A model generated the notes under the pieces. It was given only the letters and a program-made list of their open reading frames with translations. It made no database searches and was not told the DNA's origin. The position numbers and the translations under genes are program-made. Of a stretch of DNA of 5,366 bases, positions 1 through 4,622 are shown piece by piece. Position 1 is the first letter of the stretch, and each line of letters starts with the position of its first letter. Source of the DNA: an uncultured Ruminococcus sp. (GTDB taxonomy: Bacteria; Bacillota; Clostridia; Oscillospirales; Acutalibacteraceae); the NCBI GenBank assembly GCA_902766305.1, contig CACXDE010000142.1, positions 1-5,366 on the forward strand. Reading direction: 5' to 3'.

Positions 1-12
1 AGAGATTGGGGT

Positions 13-29
13 GTGGGGCAAAGCCCCAC
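13..29. repeat. GC-rich hairpin near the left edge
   Basis: GTGGGGC (13-19) and GCCCCAC (23-29) form a perfect 7-bp stem around an AAA loop. Neither strand has a T-run after it, so it is a poor candidate for an intrinsic terminator. It may be a small dispersed palindrome or the tail of a feature to the left. No gene is visible in 1-86. Confidence 0.5.
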
Positions 30-86
30 GAACCCTCACTTTCCTATTCCATTGTTGATTGTATAGAAAGGTTTTTAGAGGTTGCC

Positions 87-156
87 TTTAGTGATTAGTG
101 TTTAGTGATTAGTGTTTAGTGATTAGTATTTAGTGATTAGTGATTAGTGTTTAGAA
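87..156 (+). repeat. Heptanucleotide tandem array, ten units of WTTAGTG type
   Basis: Ten consecutive 7-bp units are visible: TTTAGTG and ATTAGTG mostly alternate, with one ATTAGTA, one doubled ATTAGTG, and a decayed last unit TTTAGAA. The 14-bp higher-order period suggests expansion by duplication of a dimer. The array lies downstream of the EAL-like gene and encodes nothing convincing. Confidence 0.9.
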
Positions 157-178
157 TATTGTACCCTGCATATTATCT

Positions 179-227
179 ACTAAGCACTAACCACTACCCA
201 CTACCCACTACCTACTACCCACTATCA
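179..227 (-). repeat. Second heptanucleotide array, seven units, opposite orientation
   Basis: On the plus strand the units read ACTAAGC, ACTAACC, ACTACCC, ACTACCC, ACTACCT, ACTACCC and ACTATCA. On the minus strand these are TAGTGGG-like units sharing the TAGTG core of the array at 87-156, so the two arrays form an imperfect inverted repeat around a 22-bp centre. The last unit (221-227) contains the TGA stop codon of the minus-strand EAL-like gene. Confidence 0.85.
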
Positions 228-965
228 TTCTATGAGATCGTCAACGGTGACATAATCGCCGGAGAGGGGACCCGCACAGAAATTGCAGCCGAATTCATAG
301 AAAGCCTCCGCCTCGGTACTGTTTTTAACGCCGTCAGCGATAGGCTCGCACCGAAGCTCATTAATAAAGTTTATGATAGAATTAACTGCAATATCCGTTC
401 TCTCATTTTTTCCAATGCTTTCAGTGATATTAGGGTGAAGGAGAACGTAATCGAAGTTAAATCTTGACAGCTCGATAAGCGGACATTCGATCTCACCGAA
501 GCCGTACAGAAGAACGTGATAGCCCCTGCGTCTGAGCCTTGCGACATTTTCGGGCAGATCAGGATTTTTCTCCCGCAGGACGCTTTCGGCAACGGCAAAG
601 CAGAAGCTGTTGGCGGTAAGGGAGAACTGTTCGCAGATCTTATCGGCAAGAGCGCCCGACGTTCTGTCGCTCAGAATGCTCAGGGGCATATCGAGGGTGA
701 TCCAGTTAAAATACCTTCCCGCTTCGGTAGTGCTGCGGACGGACTCGGAGAGCTGGAGCAGTTCGAGATTGAACAGCTCCTTGTTTTTACCGGAGGCATC
801 GGCAGCGGGGCGGAAAGTCTCGGGCATAAGCGTACCAAGACCGGGGGTATTAAGGTGAGTTCTTGAGAAGTAGCAGACAGTTTTGCCGGAGGAAATATCA
901 CGCACAGGGCGGAAATTAAGCTCGACAGCACGAAGCCCGCCGACAAGAGTTTGTTTAACCGGCAT
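225..965 (-). CDS. Degenerate EAL-domain protein, probably catalytically inactive
   Basis: This 246-residue protein follows the plan of an EAL (c-di-GMP phosphodiesterase) domain from end to end, with no other domain attached. The FRPVRDISSGK stretch (18-28) matches the usual FQPIvdl..g start. Residues 121-130 match the lvlEiTEsvl strand, 148-157 the G..ialDDFG loop, 171-177 the D..KiD strand and 209-236 the AeGVEt...lGc...QG...P end. The catalytic signatures are changed: the EAL tripeptide is lost (CYFSRTHL, 31-38), the first Glu of E.TE is Ala124, DDFG is YGFG (154-157), the Lys and Asp of KID are Leu175 and His177, and the Gln of QG is Ala231. Phosphodiesterase activity is therefore unlikely. 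A role in c-di-GMP binding or in protein interaction is possible, but this is inference. The start is supported by GGGAGGAG (973-980) 7 nt upstream of the ATG. The gene is divergent from the surface-protein gene. Confidence 0.75.
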   Translation of the reverse strand: MPVKQTLVGGLRAVELNFRPVRDISSGKTVCYFSRTHLNTPGLGTLMPETFRPAADASGKNKELFNLELLQLSESVRSTTEAGRYFNWITLDMPLSILSDRTSGALADKICEQFSLTANSFCFAVAESVLREKNPDLPENVARLRRRGYHVLLYGFGEIECPLIELSRFNFDYVLLHPNITESIGKNERTDIAVNSIINFINELRCEPIADGVKNSTEAEAFYEFGCNFCAGPLSGDYVTVDDLIE

Positions 966-1132
966 AACTATACTCCTCCCAAAGTAAACATATATAGATA
1001 TTCTAACATATACAGAGGTAAAAGTTAAATTTTAATAGCATAATTCCAAAAAAACAGGGGCGGTGTAAGGAATTGGCAGTAATTTGGTCAGGGTAAACAA
1101 GAAAAGTTGAGAACTATTTCTGTTTTTTGCTA

Positions 1133-1165
1133 TTGACAACAGGGGGTAAAACTGATACATATAGT
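1133..1165 (+). promoter_or_regulatory. Probable sigma-A promoter of the SipW-type surface-protein gene
   Basis: A perfect -35 TTGACA lies at 1133-1138. The -10 is ambiguous: TACATA (1156-1161) has the ideal 17-bp spacer but a weak match, while TATAGT (1160-1165) matches better at a 21-bp spacer. Transcription would start near 1168-1172, leaving a leader of about 80 nt. Confidence 0.5.
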
Positions 1166-1174
1166 AAAAATATG

Positions 1175-1222
1175 GCATTATGTGTGCAATAATGCACAGC
1201 CTACCGGGGGCAGGACACCCGG
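1175..1222 (+). promoter_or_regulatory. Structured leader with overlapping alternative hairpins
   Basis: GCATTAT (1175-1181) can pair with ATAATGC (1189-1195) around a 7-nt loop. The overlapping TGTGCA (1183-1188) can pair with TGCACA (1193-1198), and the two stems exclude each other. A third hairpin, CCGGG (1204-1208) with CCCGG (1218-1222), follows. The leader lies just upstream of AGAAAGGA (1233-1240), the ribosome binding site of the surface-protein gene. A regulatory role is inference, and no known riboswitch class was recognised. Confidence 0.4.
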
Positions 1223-1249
1223 AATAATTCTGAGAAAGGAAAATGTCTT

Positions 1250-2509
1250 ATGAAAAAAGATAAAAAAACTAAAAAGAACAGCGTTATGAAAAAGCTTGTC
1301 CCGGCTACCGGTATGCTGCTCGTATCTGCTATCATGCTGACTACCTCAACATATGCTTGGTTTACAATGAGCAGAGAGGTAAGTTTGAATAACATTTCAA
1401 TGACTGCAACTACCCCCGAAGATGTTCAGATATCACTTGGTCATCTGACAAGTGCTACTGGCGGTTATGCTGATAACACTGGTTTACTAAAGGCTTCTGA
1501 TGGATCGACTGCAGCTGATAATTTTACTGCAGTTGCGCCCTCAGCAGGCATGACTGATGCGGATATGGTTGATTGGTCTAACACAATTGAAATTACAGAG
1601 TATTATCGTTTAGGTAGACTTATCCCCGCATCCTCGACAACGGGTGCAAATATATGGTTTACCCCCAACGCAACTGGTGTAGGTAAGACTGTCGATAGTG
1701 CAGCAACATATTATCAGGCTACCAACGGAACAACGAGAAATCCTGAGTCAACAGTTAGAACAGGATCAACTAGTGGACTTAACGCTACTCTTCATGCTAT
1801 AACAAATGATACAGCAGCAAGCGACACATGGAATACAGGTGCAAGTGGAGATGCTTATGTTGTTTCTACAGGATGGAATTCAACTAATGATGATGGTTAT
1901 TATGTTGATATTCCGATTTGGCTTAGGACATCGAGTACGGCAGGTGTCACGCTTTCTCTTGATGCGTATGTTGTTCCCAAAACCATAGACTTTGATACAA
2001 ATGCTTCTGATAATGTTCATAATTATAATGATTTGTACAAAGCCGCTCGTGTAGCTATTATTCCCGATACAATAGATACAGCAAATGATGCTAATGTTGA
2101 AACACAGGTCAACAAACTTGTTGATCTCAAAGATGGATTTAATTCAACAACTCATACAAATCTAACTGATGGATATTCTGGAACAGCAAATGTAGTTGAT
2201 TTCTATGGCAGAAATACAACAACTGGCTTAGAAGATTCTACACAGCAAGGGACAAAAGACGCTGCTTCTGGTGCTGCACTTACAAATTATGCTGCTGCTT
2301 CAAAAGCAAATAACACTGGTGTAATGGTAAATCTTACAGCTGCTGCAAATAAGGGTACAGGTACAGCTTACGGTACAGCAAGAAAGTATTATGTTCGTGT
2401 TTGGCTTGAAGGCGAAGATCCTGAGTGTTGGAACGCAAATGCTGGACAGGATTTTACAATTAGTTTGAAATTCTCTAAGATAGGTGCAGAAGCTGTTCCT
2501 AATCCGTGA
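1250..2509 (+). CDS. Secreted SipW-type (TasA/camelysin-like) surface or fibre protein
   Basis: This 419-residue exported protein has a lysine-rich N terminus (2-15), a hydrophobic segment (about 16-31) and the motif TSTYAWFT (32-39). That is the signature of SipW-cognate signal peptides found in TasA, camelysin and related Firmicutes proteins, with cleavage expected after Ala36. The mature part is rich in Thr, Ser, Asn and Ala. It holds two recognisable strand motifs, DIPIWLRTSS and, near the C terminus, YYVRVWLEGEDPECW followed by FTISLKFSK. The second resembles the closing strands of TasA-like beta-sandwich proteins. There is no LPXTG anchor and no C-terminal membrane segment, so it may be released or assembled into fibres. 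The start has AGAAAGGA 9 nt upstream, whereas the internal Met13 has no ribosome binding site. No SipW-type peptidase or partner fibre gene is visible, so this is an orphan within the window. Exact function is unknown. Confidence 0.75.
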   Translation: MKKDKKTKKNSVMKKLVPATGMLLVSAIMLTTSTYAWFTMSREVSLNNISMTATTPEDVQISLGHLTSATGGYADNTGLLKASDGSTAADNFTAVAPSAGMTDADMVDWSNTIEITEYYRLGRLIPASSTTGANIWFTPNATGVGKTVDSAATYYQATNGTTRNPESTVRTGSTSGLNATLHAITNDTAASDTWNTGASGDAYVVSTGWNSTNDDGYYVDIPIWLRTSSTAGVTLSLDAYVVPKTIDFDTNASDNVHNYNDLYKAARVAIIPDTIDTANDANVETQVNKLVDLKDGFNSTTHTNLTDGYSGTANVVDFYGRNTTTGLEDSTQQGTKDAASGAALTNYAAASKANNTGVMVNLTAAANKGTGTAYGTARKYYVRVWLEGEDPECWNANAGQDFTISLKFSKIGAEAVPNP

Positions 2510-2524
2510 TAATCAAATTGATTA
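2510..2524. repeat. Small AT-rich palindrome right after the surface-protein stop
   Basis: TAATCAAATTGATTA is a perfect 15-nt palindrome around a central A, beginning one base after the TGA. It has no T-run after it, so it is at most a weak 3' hairpin. Confidence 0.4.
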
Positions 2525-2532
2525 ACACAACT

Positions 2533-2729
2533 GAATAACTACCCCCACCCCGTCAGGCTCCGGCTTGGCGGAGGGGTTTGCTCCCTCCCCCTGTCAGCTG
2601 CGCTGACATCCCCCTCGGCGAGGGGGACGATGGCTCCCTCGTTGAGGGAGCTGTCGCCGCAGGCGACTGAGGGAGGAAAACAAAGCGCCGGCGTGCCGTC
2701 AGGCTCTGGCCTACGGGGTGGTTTATTTT
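2533..2729. repeat. Composite palindromic intergenic repeat, five or more hairpin modules
   Basis: The block opens with a 39-bp copy (2533-2571) of the terminator-like repeat also found at 3777-3815; 36 of 39 bases are identical. It is followed by hairpins TGTCAGC/GCTGACA (2592-2608), CCCCCTC/GAGGGGG (2610-2626), GCTCCCTC/GAGGGAGC (2633-2651) and GTCGCC/GGCGAC (2653-2667), each with a 3-nt loop. These are enclosed by CTCCCTC (2581-2587) pairing with GAGGGAG (2669-2675). A degenerate second copy of the terminator-like repeat (2696-2729) closes the block and ends in TTTATTTTT. I believe such modular palindromes are widespread between genes in Ruminococcus and Faecalibacterium relatives. The block may also terminate the surface-protein transcript. 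The reverse-strand open frame across it is repeat-derived and not a gene. Confidence 0.8.
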
Positions 2730-2739
2730 TCAAAAATCG

Positions 2740-2768
2740 TTGACAAACCCACAAAAAACAACTATAAT
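2740..2768 (+). promoter_or_regulatory. Consensus promoter of the antitoxin small RNA
   Basis: TTGACA (2740-2745), a 17-bp spacer and TATAAT (2763-2768) make a perfect sigma-A consensus, the strongest promoter in the window. No open reading frame of note follows. The product is most simply a small non-coding RNA starting near 2775, as expected of an abundant type I antitoxin. Confidence 0.85.
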
Positions 2769-2774
2769 ATAAAC

Positions 2775-2871
2775 AGACAAGGCGACCAGCCAACTACGGC
2801 AGTCCCCGTATAGATTAATTACTAAGAAGTAACCGTTCTATTTGCGAGACAGGCGGTTACTTCTTTTTTAT
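2775..2871 (+). ncRNA. Putative antisense RNA antitoxin of a type I toxin-antitoxin system
   Basis: A transcript of about 95 nt is bounded by a consensus promoter and a 12-bp terminator hairpin followed by CTTTTTTAT. It runs towards the 34-codon toxin gene and overlaps its last five codons, including the stop. This is the tail-to-tail arrangement of txpA/RatA and bsrG/SR4 type systems. The first roughly 30 nt (CAAGGCGA at 2778, CGGCAGTCCCCG at 2797-2808) nearly match the 5' end of the toxin mRNA, because the cassette ends are inverted repeats. It would inhibit the toxin by pairing with the mRNA's 3' part. The transcription start is estimated from promoter spacing, and the function is inferred from arrangement rather than from a known RNA family. 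Confidence 0.65.
2824..2871 (+). terminator. Terminator of the antitoxin RNA, overlapping the toxin stop codon
   Basis: AAGAAGTAACCG (2824-2835) and CGGTTACTTCTT (2854-2865) form a perfect 12-bp stem with an 18-nt loop. CTTTTTTAT follows in the plus direction. On the minus strand the same hairpin is followed only by AGTAATTAAT, so termination of the toxin mRNA here should be weaker. The toxin's final Lys-Lys-stop codons form one arm of the stem. Confidence 0.85.
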
Positions 2872-2961
2872 ATCGTGGTTTACCTTTATTGCAGTTACAA
2901 TAAAGCCAGCGATGGTGACGATCACCTGAATAGTCTGCAAAAGCTCGCTATATGTAATCAT
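2857..2961 (-). CDS. Small hydrophobic holin-like peptide, putative type I toxin
   Basis: This 34-residue peptide starts MITYSELLQTIQ, has one predicted membrane helix (about residues 7-26, rich in Ile, Val, Ala and Thr) and ends in the basic tail KVNHDIKKK. The layout of an M-x-TY-x-x-L start, a single helix and a lysine tail matches putative holin-like and TxpA/BsrG-type toxins of Firmicutes, which insert in the membrane. Translation is supported by AAAGGGGG (2971-2978) 9 nt before the ATG and by a good minus-strand promoter (3066-3094). The leader is about 97 nt. The convergent small RNA overlapping its 3' end supports a toxin role. The helix and tail are read from the sequence. Toxicity is inferred from family resemblance and context, since peptides this short are hard to assign by similarity alone. 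Confidence 0.75.
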   Translation of the reverse strand: MITYSELLQTIQVIVTIAGFIVTAIKVNHDIKKK

Positions 2962-3014
2962 ATTCACCCACCCCCTTTCATCAAGAGGGCTTTATAAAGT
3001 TTTTCGCCCCCTTT
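2962..3014 (-). promoter_or_regulatory. Toxin mRNA leader with duplicated Shine-Dalgarno and sequestering hairpin
   Basis: The leader contains AAAGGGGG twice: the functional copy at 2971-2978 and a second at 3007-3014 with no start codon in range. Between them GCCCTCTT (2983-2990) can pair with either copy. Pairing with the downstream copy, around a GATG loop and with one bulged A, would hide the ribosome binding site. Pairing with the upstream copy would free it. ATAAAG (3011-3016) can also pair with CTTTAT (2994-2999). Sequestration of the toxin ribosome binding site is common in type I systems. Confidence 0.5.
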
Positions 3015-3065
3015 ATGAAGATCGGGGACTGCCGCAATCCGTAGGCTGATCGCCTTGCAGCTTCT

Positions 3066-3094
3066 ATTCTACACTATTATCAATACCGTGTCAA
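3066..3094 (-). promoter_or_regulatory. Promoter of the type I toxin mRNA
   Basis: Read on the minus strand, TTGACA (3094-3089), a 17-bp spacer and TAGAAT (3071-3066) give a near-consensus sigma-A promoter. The start would be near 3058, at the edge of the inverted repeat. Confidence 0.8.
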
Positions 3095-3126
3095 TTACAA
3101 TTACATAATTTGCATTTGCCCGATCA

Positions 3127-3155
3127 TTGATTTTTACATATAAATCGTGTATAAT
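3127..3155 (+). promoter_or_regulatory. Promoter of the type II toxin-antitoxin operon
   Basis: TTGATT (3127-3132), a 17-bp spacer and TATAAT (3150-3155) precede the antitoxin gene. The start is expected near 3162, giving a leader of about 45 nt. This places the upstream in-frame GTG at 3147 outside the transcript. The -35 lies about 32 bp from the divergent type I toxin promoter. No clear operator palindrome was found. Confidence 0.65.
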
Positions 3156-3206
3156 ATAAATGATAAATATAGTCTGGATTCTTATGTAAAAAGAGGAGGT
3201 ATGGGT

Positions 3207-3449
3207 ATGAGTACTTTGGATGCTACTGTTTCTATGTTAGAAAAAATGCCGGAGGAAGCCCGGTTAATGGTTTTTAAATATACTCAGTCATTATTTACAG
3301 CGCCCAGACCGGCAAATCCGTTTACGCCAAAATCAAAAAAAGACATTCTTGACGATTTATCCAAGTCAAGAGAGCAAATAGCTGACGGCAAAGGTGTTGA
3401 TATGAAAGAAGCTTTGCAGGAGATGGGAGCGAAACATGGATTCCTATAA
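3207..3449 (+). CDS. Antitoxin of a type II toxin-antitoxin pair
   Basis: This 80-residue, charged, probably helical protein starts MSTLDATVSMLEKMPEEARL. Its N-terminal half (about 1-30) resembles the short helical antitoxin/DUF2281-like segments with a PEEA..MVF..TQ pattern. A proline-rich linker (33-41) follows, then a C-terminal part (DILDDLSKSREQIADGKG...) of the sort that wraps and neutralises a RelE/ParE toxin. The start is fixed by AGGAGG (3194-3199), 7 nt before this ATG. The ATG at 3201 is only 1 nt from that site, and the GTG at 3147 lies inside the -10 box. The last 14 bp overlap the toxin gene, the usual coupled antitoxin-first order. It probably also represses its own promoter, which is a family habit and not shown here. 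I cannot name the antitoxin family with certainty. Confidence 0.7.
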   Translation: MSTLDATVSMLEKMPEEARLMVFKYTQSLFTAPRPANPFTPKSKKDILDDLSKSREQIADGKGVDMKEALQEMGAKHGFL

Positions 3450-3765
3450 GGTTATTACATCCCCAAAAGCACTGTCACAGCTTGAGGAATATATTGATTA
3501 CATTCAGTATACCCTGTTAAACGAACAGGCTGCCGGAGCCGTCTGGAACGATGCTGTTGAAACAGTAAACAGGCTTGAAACTGTTGCCGGAAGTCTTAGA
3601 TACTGTGACGATCCTGAATTAAAGGAATTGGGTTACCGAAAGATCGTTTTTATTCGTCACAGCTATGTCATGCTCTACAGAATTGAAAATAATACTGTAT
3701 TTGTAGAAGCTGTTTACCATCAGCTTCAGGACTATGAGAAAACTTTTTTGGATTCCATTTCCTGA
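3436..3765 (+). CDS. RelE/ParE-family type II toxin
   Basis: The 109-residue protein has the RelE/ParE fold pattern. YKVITSPKALSQLEEYIDYI (4-23) covers the first strand and helix. A second helix holds AAGAVWNDAVETVNRLE (32-48). The strands GYRKIVF (66-72), YVMLYRIE (77-84) and VFVEAVYHQLQDYE (88-101) end with the H..QDY signature typical of the family. Members either cleave mRNA at the ribosome or poison gyrase, and which applies here cannot be read from the sequence. The length is normal and no frameshift is seen, so the toxin looks intact. The ATG lies inside the antitoxin gene (14-bp overlap), with GGGAG (3425-3429) 6 nt upstream, implying coupled translation. The operon ends at a strong terminator about 25 bp downstream. 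Confidence 0.85.
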   Translation: MDSYKVITSPKALSQLEEYIDYIQYTLLNEQAAGAVWNDAVETVNRLETVAGSLRYCDDPELKELGYRKIVFIRHSYVMLYRIENNTVFVEAVYHQLQDYEKTFLDSIS

Positions 3766-3776
3766 AGATTCATATT

Positions 3777-3825
3777 GAATAACTGCCCCTACCCCGTCAG
3801 GCTCCGGCCTGGCGGGGTGGTTTTT
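3777..3825 (+). terminator. Intrinsic terminator of the RelE/ParE operon, copy of a dispersed repeat
   Basis: The stem at 3791-3801 with 3808-3818 is 11 bp including one G-U pair. It has a 6-nt loop, CTCCGG, and GG then TTTTT follow. Bases 3777-3815 match 2533-2571 at 36 of 39 positions, including sequence outside the stem, so this is a mobile or dispersed repeat acting as a terminator. It has no T-run on the minus strand and is unlikely to end the deoD transcript. Confidence 0.85.
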
Positions 3826-3875
3826 AGTGCAGTGGGTTCTTATCACAGCATTAACTGAGTTACTGCCTGATACTC
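3826..3875. other. Gap between the type II operon terminator and deoD
   Basis: These 50 bp separate two convergent transcripts. The near-palindrome TAACTGAGTTA (3852-3862) has too small a loop and no T-run for a deoD terminator. Nothing else was recognised. Confidence 0.4.
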
Positions 3876-4586
3876 TTAATCTACAGCAAATGCCGTATCA
3901 AGCGCTATTTTTACCATATCATCAAATGTATTCTGCCTTTCCTCGGCACTACAGGCTTCACCCGTCAGCGGACAATCTGATATCGTGCAGATACAAAGGG
4001 CACTTTTTCCCGTTCTTGCGGCATTGTAATAAAGTGCGGCGCTTTCCATTTCCACGCCTGAAACGCCCATCTTCCTCCAGTCTGCAAGCGGTGAGGAATC
4101 ATCATAGAATGTATCGGTGCAAAGCAGAGTGCCGACATGAACATCTATCCCCAGAGCCTTTGCACAGTCGTCCGCAAGCCGTAAAAGCTTGTATGATGCC
4201 GCGGCTACAGGACGGCACGAAAGACCAAAGCTGTCCGCATAGCTTGAATTCGTACAGCTTGCAATGCCGAGAACAACATCCCTCAGCTTTACATTTTCGC
4301 TTATAGCTCCCGCAGTACCGATACGGATAATGTTTTCAACGTCGTAAAAGCTGAACAGCTCATATGAATATATCCCCATCGAGGGCATACCCATACCGCT
4401 TGCCATAACGGTCACGGTTTTACCCTTGTATTCGCCGGTAAAAGCATACATTCCCCTCACTTCATTGACAAGCCTTGCATTATCAAGAAACTTTTCGGCA
4501 ATATACTTTGCTCTCAGCGGGTCACCGGGCATAAGTACGGTTTTTGCAATATCCTCTTTTTTAGCATTATTATGCGGTGTTGACAT
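3876..4586 (-). CDS. deoD: Purine nucleoside phosphorylase, DeoD type
   Basis: This enzyme splits purine (deoxy)nucleosides with phosphate into base and (deoxy)ribose-1-phosphate, in cytosolic nucleoside salvage. The 236-residue product keeps the DeoD hallmarks: STPHNNA with His5, LMPGDPLRAKY with Gly21 and Arg25, NEVRGM with Arg44, IIRIGTAGA with Arg88, GVEMESAALY (177-186), catalytic Asp204 in ISDC and Arg217 in AEERQ. The one visible oddity is SDC where E. coli and Bacillus enzymes have SDH; Asp204 itself is kept. The start is the ATG at 4586, because AAAGGAG (4597-4603) lies 10 nt upstream and the protein then begins like known DeoD proteins. The in-frame GTG at 4593-4595 is only 1 nt from that site. 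The gene follows the nucleotidyltransferase gene by 36 bp on the same strand, so the two are probably co-transcribed. No convincing terminator was seen downstream. Confidence 0.93.
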   Translation of the reverse strand: MSTPHNNAKKEDIAKTVLMPGDPLRAKYIAEKFLDNARLVNEVRGMYAFTGEYKGKTVTVMASGMGMPSMGIYSYELFSFYDVENIIRIGTAGAISENVKLRDVVLGIASCTNSSYADSFGLSCRPVAAASYKLLRLADDCAKALGIDVHVGTLLCTDTFYDDSSPLADWRKMGVSGVEMESAALYYNAARTGKSALCICTISDCPLTGEACSAEERQNTFDDMVKIALDTAFAVD

Positions 4587-4622
4587 GACATTCACACTCC
4601 TTTGTACATTATTAATGTTATT

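Larger units (their letters stand above)
966..1249. other. Divergent intergenic region between EAL-like and surface-protein genes
   Basis: This 284-bp AT-rich region holds the ribosome binding site and, presumably, the promoter of the minus-strand EAL-like gene. I found no clear -35/-10 pair for that gene, only AT-rich candidates around 1000-1050. The rightward promoter and structured leader of the surface-protein gene occupy about 1133-1240. I recognised no protein gene and no known riboswitch. In particular, the conserved GGGACGCAAAGCC core of c-di-GMP-I riboswitches is absent. Confidence 0.6.
2778..3057. repeat. Inverted repeat framing the type I toxin-antitoxin cassette
   Basis: The left arm contains CAAGGCGACCAGCC (2778-2791) and CGGCAGTCCCCG (2797-2808). 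The right arm, read on the minus strand, contains CAAGGCGATCAGCC (3057-3044) and CGGCAGTCCCCG (3034-3023). The only difference in these 26 matched positions is C versus T, which in RNA still gives a G-U pair. The arms differ only in the short linkers between the two blocks. Each arm lies immediately downstream of one of the two facing promoters, so both RNAs start with this sequence. Confidence 0.9.

Noticed and set aside
87..227. CRISPR array
   Set aside because: The 7-bp units are directly adjacent with no spacers.
147..467. 106-codon plus-strand open frame
   Set aside because: It starts in the heptamer arrays and runs antisense to the EAL-like gene, has no ribosome binding site, and its product is low-complexity at the N terminus.
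1133..1240. c-di-GMP riboswitch upstream of the surface-protein gene
   Set aside because: The neighbouring EAL-like gene prompted a check, but the conserved cores of c-di-GMP-I and -II riboswitches are not present.
2539..2793. 84-codon minus-strand open frame
   Set aside because: It is made from the palindromic repeat block; its RPEPDG stretch recurs in the reverse frame at 3619-3846 because the repeat recurs.
2778..3057. MITE or insertion sequence with terminal inverted repeats
   Set aside because: The arms lie just inside two promoters rather than at outer ends, and I saw no target-site duplication and no transposase. A role in RNA pairing explains them better, though a mobile origin is not excluded.
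3147..3206. Upstream GTG start for the type II antitoxin
   Set aside because: The GTG overlaps the -10 box and lacks a ribosome binding site, whereas AGGAGG sits 7 nt before the ATG at 3207.
3827..4306. 159-codon plus-strand open frame
   Set aside because: It lies antisense to deoD, with a composition rich in His, Arg and Ser typical of a shadow frame and no ribosome binding site.
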